From: Mycoplasmopsis equigenitalium
GTDB taxonomy: Bacteria > Bacillota_I > Bacilli_A > Mycoplasmatales > Metamycoplasmataceae
NCBI RefSeq assembly: GCF_024498255.1
Contig: NZ_CP101808.1
Coordinates: 509,345-573,344, forward strand
Direction of reading: 5' to 3'
Length of the DNA: 64,000 nt
Shown here: positions 1 to 12,565 of the stretch, in pieces
How positions within the stretch are numbered: position 1 is the stretch's first letter
How the letters are laid out: every line of letters starts with the position of its first letter
Made by a program: the position numbers and the translations under genes
The notes under the pieces: model-generated
Databases searched by the model: none
The model's input: the letters and a program-made list of their open reading frames with translations, nothing else
What the model was told of the DNA's origin: nothing

Positions 1-1
1 T

Positions 2-187
2 CAAGCCAATAATATTGAAATTGACTGAAATAATTCTTTAAAAGGGCGCGGAGCCTATATAATAAAAAATAAAGATAAGATTTTAGAAGCGCTTAAGCGT
101 AAAATCTTACACAAAGCTTTTCGCATGAATGTACCGCAAGAAGTTTACACAAAAGTTACAAAGGAGGTAGAAGAATATGGCTGATAA
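2..187 (+). CDS. ylxR: YlxR family (DUF448) protein, 3' end only
   Basis: The frame beginning at base 2 is open to TAA at 185-187; the 5' part lies outside the window. It reads through two UGA codons (26-28 and 182-184), so the protein ends EEYGW. The segment GRGAYI followed by a basic helix (ILEALKRKILHKAF) is typical of YlxR, a small basic RNA-binding protein. Its usual place between nusA and infB matches the gene that follows. The last 11 bases overlap the start of infB, which suggests translational coupling. The family is known; the exact cellular role is not shown by the sequence. Confidence 0.8.
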
Positions 188-1979
188 ACGAAATCAATCA
201 AAAAATATTGATCAAATCAAATCGCAACTAAAAAAAGTTGTATCCGAAGTTAAAGATGGTGTGTTAATCTACTCAGGTCGTATGTCAATCTCGGATTTAG
301 CGAAAAAACTGGATATTAATGCCAACGAAATTATCAAAAAATTCTTATTACAAGGCAAGGCTTACCCACTAAATTACGTCTTAAGCGAAGAGGAAATTGC
401 TGAGGTTTGTTTTGATCACGGAATTGACCTTAAAAAAGAACAAGAAATTAATGCTTCAAACTTTCTTAATGAAGTTAAATTTGAAGACGAAGCCGAAGAT
501 CTTGTAACTCGCGCTCCCGTTGTAACTGTAATGGGTCATGTCGACCATGGAAAAACAACTTTAATCGACAAAATGCGAAAAACAAATGTTGCTGCTAGTG
601 AAGCATCAGGAATTACCCAACACACTGGTGCTTATCAAGTCAACTATAAAGGTAAGAAAATTACTTTTATCGATACTCCTGGCCATGAATCATTTACCCA
701 AATGCGGTCACGGGGCGCTAAAATTACCGATATCGTTGTTTTAGTTGTGGCCGCTGATGATGGTGTAATGCCACAAACCAAAGAAGCCATTCACCACGCA
801 AAAGCTGCTGATGTACCGTTGATTGTATTTATTAATAAAATTGATCGTCCAAACAAAGACATTGAGAAAATTAAGGCTGAGTTAGCTGCCGAAGATGTTA
901 TTGTGGAAGACTATGGTGGTGATACTCAAGTAGTATTAGGAAGCGCTTTACAAGAAAAAGGGATTAAAGAACTGTTTGAGAAAATCTTATTTTTAGCAGA
1001 AATTCTTGATTTAAAAGCAAATCGCAAAAGATTTCCAATTGGAACTGTTATCGAATCAAAACTAGATAAAGGTTTAGGCGCAGTAACAACTTTAATTGTG
1101 GAAAACGGAACACTTTACAAGAGTGATTTCATTGTTGCGGGTAGCAAATATGGAAGAGTTAGATCACTAATGGATGCCAACTACCAACCTGTTCCGCATG
1201 CTCACCCTGGAACACCAGTACTTGTAACTGGATTAAATTATTTACCTTTAGCAGGCGATCGTTTTGTTGGTCTGAAAGATGAAAAATTCGCTAAAAAACT
1301 AGCAAATGAAAAACGACTAAAAGACAAACAAGAAGAACTATACGAGAAAACACAAGAAATCGAAATTACTGGTAAAAAAGTAATTAACGTTATTATTCGT
1401 AGCGACACTCAAGGTACCGCCGAAGCTATCAAACACTCAATAGATAAAAAAGAAAATGATGATGCTATTATTCGTGTAATTTCATTTGGCGGAGGACAAG
1501 TTACAAACTCAGATTTATTACTTGCCCAAACCGCGAATGCACAAATCTTTTGTTTTAATATCAAACCTGATTTAAGTACAAAACAAGGCGCCAAAAACTT
1601 TGGTGTTCGAATTACAACATACAGTGTGATTTACAAAATTATTGAAGAAGTAGATGCAATCCTTTCAAGTAATGAAACACCTATTTATGAAGATGTTAAA
1701 ATTGGAACCGCTCACGTTATTAAAATTTTCACATACTCTAAAATCGGTACAATTGCCGGATGTATGATGGATGATGGGGTTGTAAAAAATAATTCAAAAG
1801 TTAAAGTAATCAGAAATAAAAAAGTAATTCATGTCGGATACAACGATACACTTCGTCGTGGCCTAAATGACGCAAAAGAAGTACAAAAAGGTAAAGATTT
1901 TGGTCTTCATATTAAAGGTTTTAATAACATCAAAGAAGATGATATTCTTGAATTCTGAGAGGAAGTAAGAGTAAATTAA
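177..1979 (+). CDS. infB: Translation initiation factor IF-2
   Basis: GTPase that brings initiator tRNA to the 30S subunit and promotes subunit joining. The 600 aa protein has a short N-terminal region (about residues 1-110), then the G domain with G1 GHVDHGKTT (120-128), G3 DTPGHE (about 166) and G4 NKID (about 221), then domains II-IV. This is a short-type IF-2 without the long N-terminal extension of enterobacteria. The UGA at 1956-1958 is read as Trp; the true stop is TAA 1977-1979, giving the tail EFWEEVRVN. The start ATG at 177 follows AAGGAGGT at 160-167 and overlaps ylxR. Confidence 0.97.
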
Positions 1980-2051
1980 TTAAAACCAAAAACTTTTCTT
2001 TTTCAACAAAAAATCAATACAATTTACTGAAAATTATTAAAATTTGTTATT

Positions 2052-2080
2052 AAAAAATAGTGGCATAACCACTATTTTTT
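2052..2080. terminator. Bidirectional terminator between infB and the SGNH gene
   Basis: A 12-bp stem (AAAAAATAGTGG with CCACTATTTTTT, 2052-2063 and 2069-2080) has A-runs on one side and T-runs on the other, so it can end transcription from both converging genes. The stop codon of the minus-strand gene begins directly beside it. Confidence 0.85.
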
Positions 2081-5000
2081 TTATTGTAAAATTAAGTGTC
2101 CGTTTTTAAATAAATATCACAAGTTATCAGCGTTTAACATACCTGGATGATGTCTATCTTCCTGATCATAATATTTGATAATAAACATCCAGTCATCTTT
2201 TTCATACGAATTATAATTCTTGAGTCAATAACGATCTCCGAATACTCGTTTAACAAATGCTTCATTCTTTAAGTAATATTTATCTTTATTAGCTTCAGAT
2301 ATAGGATCTACTTCGCTTAGCACTTCTTTGAAGGCGTCATTAATACTAAAGTAAATAATTGAATTAATTTCTCATCCCCCATTTACCCCATGAAAGACTG
2401 CGCCTGGAACATTTACTCTCAATGTTCACGTAAAGAATGTAGCGATTCGATTAATAGCATGGAAATTAGCATCATTATAAATATTGTAATTCTTTGCTTT
2501 TTGATTATTAATTACTTCTGAAATATGAGCGCGAGCAATTGGTTTAATGAATGCTTTTACTAACGCTTTTAGATTATTTGGGGCTTTAAACAATAAATCG
2601 AATGCATTATATTCAACATTTGAAGGATCATTTTTAGCATATATTATCTTATTAATAATCTTATAAATGCCTTGTGATTTGTTTTTGTCAAAAACAGATC
2701 TTGTAAATAATAAATTAATAAATTGCGTTAATTGTGAACCACTAAATTTTGTTTCTTCAAGAATCGAAGATACTTGCGGAAGAATTTCGTTAACAATCTT
2801 ATTGATATTTATTTTGCCATTTTCATTTTTAATGAAATGATCAACAACTTTTCCGAAAATAGTTTTAAAATCATTATTTATATTGTTTGTATAATTAAAT
2901 GTTTTAATTTCTTCATAAAGTCTTACTACAATCTCTTTAAATAAATTGCTATTTTTTACTGCACTAAATAAATCTTTAACAACACTAACAACAACTGGCA
3001 AGTCTTCGTCAAGTAAATTGATTTGCGCTGCTTTTAATTTATTAAAGATAACTTTTGGCAAGACATCTGTATGATCAATCAAGTCCGAAATTAATTTAAC
3101 TATAAACTCTTTATTAGTTGTTTCGTAATTGCTATTTGCTAAAAATATTTTGAGAATATCTACAGCTTTTTTAGTATTTGCATACTCATTTGAGCGCTTA
3201 AATATATCATTAATAATATTAGTAATAAATTGTTTAAAACTGTTTTGACCAACTGGCTTATAAACATAATTGAAAATAAATGACTCGAGCTCAGGACCGG
3301 TAATTACATTCGTATTAGCGGCTAAATTAGCTAAGTTAAGATCGCTAATTAGTTCTTTCACTACCTTTTCATCTGCTCATAAATGTTCAAATAACGAATC
3401 AAAAACTGCTTTGATATTTTGTTTTTCATTAACAAATTGTGGTGTTTTCAAAATACTTGTAATATGACTAATATTATTAATATCAATAAATTTATGAGCT
3501 TTAATAGCGGCAACGATTTCTTCACTAAACTTACTTAAATCATTATTAGCTTTGATTGTGTTAAATAGAATATTGGCAAATTGTTCCAAATACTTACCAT
3601 TTTGCTCAATCATAGGAATAATTCTAATTAACGACTTAATACCTACAATCATTTGTGGTGTATCGTCAAGTAAATTACGTTTAACAAGAATATTTTTAAT
3701 TTTTTGTGCAATTGATTGTAAAACTTCATCATCACTAATCATTTTCTGAATAATATCAACCATTAATTTTTTAACTTTTGTTTCGTTGATATTTTGAAGA
3801 GCTAGTTTTAATAGCTCGTTGAGTGTTGAAACGCTATCAATTTGATCTAATGAATCAAACATTCCATCAACAACAAGATCAACTAACAATATTAAATCAT
3901 CACTATATCTACTTGAAATAATTTCTAAAAGTTTATCGAAATCAACAAATTTATTAATTTTTGTTTGCGCATTTGGCGCAAGAACATTAATTACATCTTT
4001 TAATTTAACTTTATCGCTTAAAATGTATTTTGCTAAATTTTTAATAACAATTTTCAAGTCAATGTGATTCTTTGCGACAAGATTAAATTTGCTTACCTTC
4101 TTGATTAATTTAAGTACTAAATCATTTAAATCATTTGCGGCATAAACATCTTTAAAAATGGCAAGATAATCTGTCTTTGTATTATTTACTTTTTCACCGA
4201 TTAAGCCGACAATAATTCTTGAGGCCACGTTTGCAGCATCAATATTTTCAAAAATTGAAACAAAATCAGCATCAAGTTGTAATCTTAATTTTTGAACCGC
4301 TTGTACATATTCAGCATCCGAACCAAACTTAACAAGTTCTTTTTCAAAGGCATTAAGCACAATATCTTTTAACGTTTTGTTATTAACTAAACTGGTAACA
4401 AATGATTTAATTATTTCATTAATTTCATTTGACTTGGTATCTAAAATTTTGTTAATTGCTACTTTATATGATACATTTTTGAATTCATTTAAATTAGCAA
4501 ACACGAAATCGATAACTCGGTTAAATTCATTTGAATTTTTAATTGATTTAATAAGACTGACGAATTGTTGTTGTGTGATGTAAGCTTGTAATTTTTTATT
4601 TGCATTTAGTTGTTCAAATAATTTTTCAAAATAAACATCATCATTTAAATTAGCTAAAACATCTTTTAAAAATGCTTTAAGTAGATTGCTGTCTTCGCTA
4701 ATTAATTTAGAGCCTAAAATAATTTGAAGTGTATTTTCTAAATTAGTTTTATCAAATTTAGGTTTGATAATACTTAAAGCAATTGCGGCGATATCTTTGA
4801 AAGTAAATGTTTTTAAATCTAGCTTGTTAGTCTTGATTTCATTGTATATTCTTGTAATAATTGGTACCACAATATCAAGTTCCTTTGTCAGCATTAAATC
4901 AAGCGCGTCATTGATTAAAGGTGCGTAATCAATGCTCTCAGAAACAATTTTTTGCATTTTTAAAAACTTAATTAGTTCTTTAGAAATTAATGTCTTAACT

Positions 5001-7486
5001 TTGTCTTGCTTAATAACAAGAATTGCATCACTAACAATATTTCCTAAATTCTCATCAAAAAAGCCTTCGTTTTCGTGTAAAACAAATGTGACTAATTCTG
5101 CTATTTTATTTCTGTCTAACGAACCAAATAACTCATCTTTAATCTTAGTAAGTGTAGGTCCAAAATTACCAAACTCAAAGCCATTATTAATAATGTATTC
5201 AAAAGTATTATTGAGCACAACATCAATAGTACCAATTTTTTCATCAATAGATTTAATTACTAAACCTAATTTAGCAATTCATTTATCAATTAAACCTGCA
5301 GGTACATAATCTTTGTATTTTTCTAATGATTTAGCGGCGATTTTACCAACAATTGTTAATGCTTTTTCATCATTAATTAAACTATAAATTGCATTTTTTA
5401 CATCGCTAACAGCATTTGCTTTATTAGCAATAAATACCTCTTTTAATAACTCTTTAAAACTGTTAGCTTTTGCCACAATTTGATTTGATTTATCAATGGT
5501 GTTTTTTAACGCGTTGATTACAAGTGTTTTAAGAGCATTATTGTTTAGAATTTTTTCAACTAAATAATTAAAATCTTCTTTGGTAATTACACCAGTAATT
5601 TCCGAAGGTAAATTTAAATTTTTCACTAGTAATACAATCTGATTTATACGTTTCGCATTTAAGCCATTTTCAATAAGAATTTCTACAATTTCCTTGATTT
5701 TTTCTTTATTTGCAGCTTCTGAAATATAGTCACCACTCAGCATAACTTTAATAAAATCAAACCACGTTTTTTCATCACCAAATGTTTTAATAGCGATTTC
5801 TTTTAAAATGTTTAAACTAAACTCTTGTACCCCTGGAACATTATTCATATCTAAATCAAGGGTATCAGCACTATTTTGAAAATTAGCAAAAAGTGTAGCA
5901 ATAATATTTGAATCAACAAACTGCTTTGTTATTGAATTTAGATTCTTTTTGTCATTTACGAAAAGAAATTCTTTAATCTTAGCATCCGGATCGATTTCCT
6001 TCATAATTTTCGAATCCAAAATACCTTCAATAACATGATAAATATTCTTAATAAAGTAATCTTGACCTTTGCTTGAATATAACAAGTATGTTTCAACATA
6101 TTTAACGATTTTTTTAACGTTATTTTCATTACTAATTAAATGATTGTATTTAGATTCTAACGAATTAATTTCGTTTAAATCTTCCTCAAAATTATTATCA
6201 AAAACCTTGCTAATTAAATCAGCATCACTAAGCTTAAAATCAATCATTTTAGGAATAGATCTTAGTTCACTAAAATATTGAGTATTAGCCAAATATTTAT
6301 TATTTGCCCGAACATGATTTAGATTGGTAAATTCAGTTGCTAATGCTACGAATAAATCTTGAGCCATTTTTTTATACCCTTTACTTCCAGGGTGAATATC
6401 TAAAATAACAGGTGAAAGAATGTTTTTATGGGTAGTTCAAAATTCATTGTCATACAAGTTAATAATTTTAATCTCATCACGGTTTTCAAGATTAATAAAT
6501 AGTTGTGAAATCCGACTATTAACTGCACTAAACAAAATACGACTAAGTTCAATAGGAGCATCACCTGCTTCTGAACCACTTAACGATGTAAGTATTGAGT
6601 CAATTGCTTGTTTAATTCGCAACATAGGCATTGGATATTTAAGAAAAATTACTTGTGCGCGCGGATTAAGATGAGAAATAGTTTTACTTAATGAGTGAAT
6701 ATTTTTCTTAGCCTCAACATCCACTTTATTAAAAATTTCAGTAATTGCATTTACAAGATATTTGAATAATTCTTGTTGATTTTTCGCATTTTCGATAATA
6801 TAAGTAAGATCAAGATTTTTGCTTACTTCCCTAATAAAAAGCTTAAAAAAATCATTGGTGCCAACGCTTAATGTAATTAAGTTAGCATCTTTAATTTTAT
6901 CTATAAGTACAGTGCTAAGTTCAGAAATATTTGTACCAAAAAGTGGAACTAAATCCTTTACTTCCAATTTATTAGCTTTTGTACTTGCGGCAATGAAGTT
7001 TGCCTCATTATGCAAATTTAAAAGACTATATCACTCTTGCGCTGTTGAACCCGACACCGCATAATTACTAAAACTAGTAAGAATATCCTTATCTGCTTTT
7101 AAAAGATAATTAACAAAATGCGAAGGATAACCATTACCAACAATTTCTTTGGTTTTAGGGTCGTAGTAACCTTGAATAATGTTTTCAAGTTCGCCTGTAT
7201 AACCTTCAGTAATCGAATCACCCAGTGCTAAATATTTAATTGGGTTAGCGTGATTAAATTTAATATCAACATTACTAATAAGCTTTTTGTTAACTTCTGG
7301 TTTTGTTGGCTTGTTTTCTTCTAAAATATCAATTGGATTATTTGGTGTTACTTGGTTAGGATCGTATGATGTTCCACCCTTTTCAAGCTTTTTTGTTGAG
7401 GTTGATGCAAAATAGATTCCTGTCGCTGCGGCAGGAATTGCTAGTGAAGTGCTTAATCAAATTAAAACTTTTTTACGTTTATTCAT
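2081..7486 (-). CDS. Giant secreted SGNH/GDSL hydrolase (1801 aa)
   Basis: The start ATG at 7486 follows GGAGG; the frame runs through many UGA codons to TAA at 2081-2083. Residues 1-28 (MNKRKK plus a hydrophobic stretch) form a signal anchor without a lipobox Cys. The SGNH esterase core is visible: block I GDSITEGY with nucleophile Ser91, block III GTND at about 209-212, and block V DIHPGSKGYKK with Asp363 and His365. This predicts a lipase, esterase or deacetylase at the outer surface. Beyond about residue 380 lie some 1400 residues of Lys/Asn/Ile-rich helical sequence without recognised domains, probably a fibrous or superhelical stalk. Large GDSL proteins of this plan are known in mycoplasmas, but their substrate is not. 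It is transcribed divergently from rnj and convergently to infB. Confidence 0.88.
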
Positions 7487-7670
7487 CAGACCTCCAAATA
7501 ATCATTAATCATGATTTGTATGTTCTGCTTGAAATCTCAATTATTATATATTTTTTTAAAAATAATTTTAATTAGGTTAAATTTCAAAAAATATTAATAT
7601 TATTATATATACTATATTTAGTTATATTTTGTAGATATTACTTTATACTAATCAACTCAAGGAGAGTTCT

Positions 7671-9533
7671 ATGCAACCAACTAAAATTATGGCTTTAGGT
7701 GGTGTTCAGGAAATCGGAAAAGCAACACTTTTGCTCGAACATGATAATCAAATTATTTTGATTGATGCCGGAATTAAGTTTGCCGATATGTTCAGTACTG
7801 GTGTTAAAGGAATTATTCCTGATTACTCATACCTCAACCGAGAAAACAAAAAACAGCTAGCAATTGTTATCACCCACGGACACGAAGATCATATCGGGGG
7901 TGTTGTTTACGCCTTGAAAACAACAAAAATGGACACAGTGATTGCACCCGAAATTGCCATTTCGTATTTAAAATTAAAAATTAAAGAACATGCAATCAAA
8001 CGTAAGATCGATTTTATTCAATTAGAAAAAACTACCAATTTAACTATTGGTCCTTTTACCATTGATACTTGAACAGCGCAACACTCAATCCCAGATGCTT
8101 TTGGGGTTCGTGTTCGTACCAGTAATGGTAGCATTATGTGTACCGGTGACTTTCGTTTCGACTATCGCCCAATTGGTAATTTAACCGACTTTACCAAACT
8201 AAAACAAATGGGGGACGAAGGCTTAACTGTTCTTTTATCCGACTCAACCAATGCAATGCGTCCAAATCACTCGCCTAGTGAATCTGATATTTTATTTGAT
8301 ATTGAAAAATATATGCGCCAAGCAAAACGCAAAATTATTATTACCGCTTTTGCAAGTAACTTAACAAGAATTAAAGCAGTCATTGACCTTGCCGTTAAAC
8401 TTAAAAAGAAAATTTGCGTTTTTGGTCGAAGCATGGTCAATGGAATTGAAATTGGTCGGAAACTAAAACATATCGACTCGCCTGATAGCGTTTTCATTAA
8501 CAAGAAACATATCAATAACTATAACGATAATGAGTTAATTATTATTACAACCGGCTCACAAGGTGAAGAACTTGCGGCATTAGCAAGAATGAGTAATAAC
8601 AAGCATCCTTATGTTCAAATTAAAAATGGCGATATGATTATTTTCTCTAGTTCACCTATTCCTGGTAACCGGATGAAAATTGAAATTTTAGTTAATAAAC
8701 TTTATAAATTAGGAGCAATTATTAAAGAAAACGGGGTTGATGGATATCTTCATACATCAGGTCACGCCTACCGTGAAGAACACGATAAAATCTTCCAATT
8801 AACCCGACCAAAATACTTTTTACCTTACCATGGTGAGTACAGAATGTCAGTTGTACACGGTCAATCCGCCATTGAAAATGGCGTAAAACGCGAAAATGTG
8901 ATGGTACCAAAACTAGGTGTTCCATTTTATATGGAAAACGAAGTTATTACTGAATCGAACGAACAAATTAATGTTGGTCCCGTCTATATCGATGGTAACA
9001 ATGCACTTGAGTCCGACTCAAAAGTATTGTCAGAACGTGACCAGTTAGCAACAAACGGGTTTTTAAACATTATTTTAACAATTGATAAAAAAACAAACAA
9101 TATCGTTGGTAAACCTCGACTTATTTCGCGTGGAACATTTTATGCCAAAAATAACGCCGATATCGTTGAAGAAACCAAACGGATTGCTCATGGTGCTGTG
9201 TTATATACTATCAAAACAAAAAAAGATTGAAATGTTATTGAACTTAAAAATTTAATTACCGAACGTCTTGAAGCCTACTTTTATAAAGAAAAAAGACGTC
9301 GTCCAATCATAGTGCCTGTAATTTTATTCTTAAATGATGAAACCGCCAAAGAATTAAAGGATGTTAAAATCAACTTTGGTGAAAAAGAAGTATCAAAAAC
9401 AAGAGGAAAACGTAAAATAACAGACACTACAAAAGCTATACTAAAAGAGCTTAAAGAAGAAATGAGCGACGATCTCGAAGATAATCTCGACCTTGATGAC
9501 GACGAAATTCTTGACGATAATGATGAAAGATAA
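7671..9533 (+). CDS. rnj: Ribonuclease J
   Basis: Metallo-beta-lactamase/beta-CASP ribonuclease with 5'-3' exo and endo activity, central to mRNA turnover and rRNA maturation in Firmicutes and Mollicutes. The start ATG 7671 follows AAGGAGAG. The 620 aa protein carries the zinc motif THGHEDH (His69, His71, Asp73, His74), then CTGDFRFDY, a beta-CASP region, and the later HTSGHA motif. UGA codons at 8070-8072 and 9228-9230 are read as Trp. The C-terminal tail from about residue 565 is highly charged and ends in an acidic run of Asp and Glu, which looks like a disordered extension. It stands alone between a divergent promoter region and a terminator. Confidence 0.95.
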
Positions 9534-9534
9534 T

Positions 9535-9562
9535 AAAAATCAGCAACAAAATGCTGATTTTT
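9535..9562. terminator. Bidirectional terminator after rnj and the ABC permease
   Basis: The stem AAAAATCAGCA / TGCTGATTTTT lies between two converging genes and has T-runs on both strands. Confidence 0.85.
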
Positions 9563-9563
9563 A

Positions 9564-11480
9564 TTATTGGAAGTCTTGTTTAGTAATTACATAAACACTA
9601 ACAAAAACAAGAATAACAGTTAAAACCCCATAAACAATCGCGTTAGTAGTTCGATCCATATATTTGCGTTTTTCAACTTTGAAAACCTGCATAGGCTCGT
9701 CTTGATTAAATTTGAGTGAATAAACTTTTCCAAGGATTTCACGATCAAAATCTGTCAAGTAATATTCTTTTACTTTGCTTGGTGCCGTTGTGGTATCAAC
9801 ACTAAGATTATTTGTGAAAATAATGTTTTCAATGTTGTATTGATCAAACACGATATAAGCAAGTGGCGACTCAAAATGGTAGTATAACTTAAGCAATTGC
9901 GCTAGTCCTTGTTTGATATCAATATCATGAATTTCTTTTAGAAGCGAATTCATTATTACCCGTAAAATCGCACTATAATTAAGGCTTTGGTTTTTGCTTA
10001 CCCGTTCTAAATAATAGTTCATTCCGTGTTCCGCATTTTCCGGTTTTTTCTCTGGGTCATGATGAATAGAATAGTAAGCATGATATGAGAAAATAATTCC
10101 TGAAAACTTCATAAATGGAACAGTGTATTCATTTTTGGCTAATTGTGATTCGATTTCTTTCTTAAGTTCATCGAAAATCATCATATTCATCATCTTCTCA
10201 TCGCCTGTTTCCGAACCTTCGAGATAATAACGAATTAAACTAAGAATATACAATAAATCTGGTTTACTAAAAGTTAGTTTCAAGTTTTTGTCAATTTTTT
10301 CAAGAAAAAGGTTGGATTTTTTTTTCTTAGAATTAAATACAAACTCATAAATTAAATTGTAAAAGAAACGAAATGCATCATCACGTGACTTATTAATCTC
10401 TTTTAATGTGTAATACATTTTTTCTTCAAATGCTTTATTTTTTTCACTAATCGTGGTGCTTTTATTAAAATTATCGTTGTCAATAGGTCTTAAATAATAC
10501 TGTTTAGCAATAAATTGATCACGCATTTTAGCTAAAACCGAGTCACTATCCAAATCTTCTTCAAGTTGATTTAATAAAGATAAAACTCGAACTTGGTAAT
10601 CTAAATCTAAGTATTTGGTGTAATAAAATGTATTTTTATTTTTAGTTAAAAACGCCATATTATGTAAATTATCACTTGATTTAATGTTCGCTTTATACTC
10701 GTTAACATCATCATAAAATTGCTGCGAAAGATTAATAAGTTCTTTGTTATCAAGACCAACACCATTTTTTAAGTTATCCAGCGTAACTAAAGCGTTGTTA
10801 ATCTTCTTTGAGCTAATTGATTTATATTCATCTTTTTCGGTAAATGTCCCAAAAATTGATGAAATTGGAATTAAAATTCCAAGGCCTATTGTTGCTGCAA
10901 TTGATGATGAAAGTGCAAATTTTGTTGTTATTAAGAGCGCGATTGAGCTAAATAGTAATGCTAATAATAAAAGTACACTAATAATAATGCCAAAATCTGA
11001 TCAGACGCGTTGCGTTAATGTTTGTTTGTTAATAAGTTCGATCTTTTCGTGGAAACGTTTATGCGAATCCATATCACTTAAATAAACTGAAATTACATAT
11101 GAAAGGCCAACAATAATTACATGAAATAAAATTAATGTAAATAAAGCAAATCATTTTGAAAGAATAATTTTACTACGTGAAATCGGTTTAGAAAGAAGGA
11201 CTAAGAAATTACCATTTTCAACTTCGTCCTTGTGCATTGTCGCTGCTTTAAAACCACTGAAAATTGTAATAAACGCTGTTAAAGCACCAATAATTGTTGT
11301 TAACACATTTTCTGAAACCCCTAAATATTCAATTCAACCGTTAGGACTATCTTTATTGATTGCTAAATTAGGTAATAGTGCCGAAATTAAAACCGTAATT
11401 CCCATCGCCACAAGAGTAATAACCCATGTTGAACCCGAACGTAAATACTTAATCATTTGTGCTCGATAAACCGCAGACAT
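9564..11480 (-). CDS. ABC-2 type transporter, permease subunit
   Basis: A 638 aa membrane protein, downstream partner of the ATPase gene with which it overlaps by one base (TAATG at 11478-11482). Start ATG 11480 follows AAGGAGG. Hydrophobic segments lie near residues 16-40, 58-80, 115-140 and 165-215, with a last one at about 610-632. About 370 mostly polar residues lie between the fourth and last membrane parts, unusually long for an ABC-2 permease and probably a folded domain. The N-terminal order (membrane helix, loop, GNFLVLLSKPISRSKI) resembles ABC-2 exporters such as NatB or DrrB types. The cargo is not predictable from sequence. Confidence 0.8.
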
Positions 11481-12526
11481 TATTTACCTCCTTGTTCAGA
11501 TTTAGATGGATTTTTATCTTCTTTTTGATTATTTTGATTATTTTGTTCATAATACTGACGAATTAAATTGTCGTAAAATGATTGCAGATCATTGTGTCGA
11601 AGCGAATAAAGAATAACATTTTTGTCCCTGATCATATCAATGATTTTATTTTTGTTTTCTTCCGACACACTTCTGACCACTAATTCAGAACTAATATCAC
11701 CCGAAACTTCGAGATTTAATGTGTTTCGAATCTCGTCTTTAAAATATTTGTTTTGATTAGTTTTAAAATATAAATCATTTTGACCATCACCCATTTTTGA
11801 TGAGGAACCAGAAAATAAAACCTTGCCATTAAAAATAAAGGTGATTTCATCCACAATCCGTTCTAATTCACTAAGCACATGTGAAGAAATAAAAATTGTG
11901 ATACCACGTTTTTTTAACTCAAAAAATGTGTCAAATAATTCTTTCCGTGCTGTTGGATCTAAATTAGCAGCAGGTTCATCAAGAATCAAAATTTCCGGGC
12001 TACTCATTAATGATTGCGCAAGTAAAATTTTCTTTTTCATTCCACTTGAAAATGTGTTGGGGTTACGTCTTTTGTGTTTTTCTAATTTTAGTTCAATTAA
12101 AATTTCGTTCGCTTTTTTAATCGCTTCACGCATTTTCATACCATTAAAAGTTGCCATTGTAGCCAAATATTCTTCGGCATTTAAATGACTAGGAAAACTG
12201 GCTTTTTCTGGAATGTAACCAATTAAACGGTTTGCTTTAGGACTACCTGGTTTAAAGCCTTTGATTTTAATTTGATTCGGACCAGAAATATAAGCACCAA
12301 TAATTGATTTAATTGTTGTTGTTTTACCACTTCCGTTTGGACCTATGAAACCATGAATTGTACCAGGGTAAATATCAAAAGAAACATTATCAGTAGCGAC
12401 AAAATTCTTAAATTTCTTTGTAAAATTGCGTACAGCAATAATTGGTGTTCTTGTTTGTTTTTCAATATTTTTTCTTGAAAGTTCTGCATATTTGAAAATT
12501 AATAAGTCGCTTTTTTGTGTCTCCAT
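11480..12526 (-). CDS. ABC transporter ATP-binding protein (ABC-2 type)
   Basis: A 348 aa ATPase that would power the adjacent permease. Walker A is GPNGSGKTT (62-70), Walker B ILILDEP, and the D-loop follows directly. The signature motif reads FSSGMKKK instead of LSGGQ, a change tolerated in this ABC-2 subfamily. An N-terminal extension of about 28 residues and a polar C-terminal tail (NNQNNQKEDKNPSKSE) flank the core. Start ATG 12526 follows GAAAGGAAT. The gene sits just downstream of potD but on its own ribosome binding site; no terminator was seen in the short gap, so read-through from potABCD is possible. Confidence 0.88.
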   Translation of the reverse strand: METQKSDLLIFKYAELSRKNIEKQTRTPIIAVRNFTKKFKNFVATDNVSFDIYPGTIHGFIGPNGSGKTTTIKSIIGAYISGPNQIKIKGFKPGSPKANRLIGYIPEKASFPSHLNAEEYLATMATFNGMKMREAIKKANEILIELKLEKHKRRNPNTFSSGMKKKILLAQSLMSSPEILILDEPAANLDPTARKELFDTFFELKKRGITIFISSHVLSELERIVDEITFIFNGKVLFSGSSSKMGDGQNDLYFKTNQNKYFKDEIRNTLNLEVSGDISSELVVRSVSEENKNKIIDMIRDKNVILYSLRHNDLQSFYDNLIRQYYEQNNQNNQKEDKNPSKSEQGGK

Positions 12527-12565
12527 AATTCCTTTCGATATCTAGTAGTATAAACACACTATATT

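Noticed and set aside
3552-5309. Several plus-strand ORFs of 60-125 codons opposite the SGNH gene
   Set aside because: Shadows of a long AT-rich coding region; no ribosome binding sites and no recognisable protein features.
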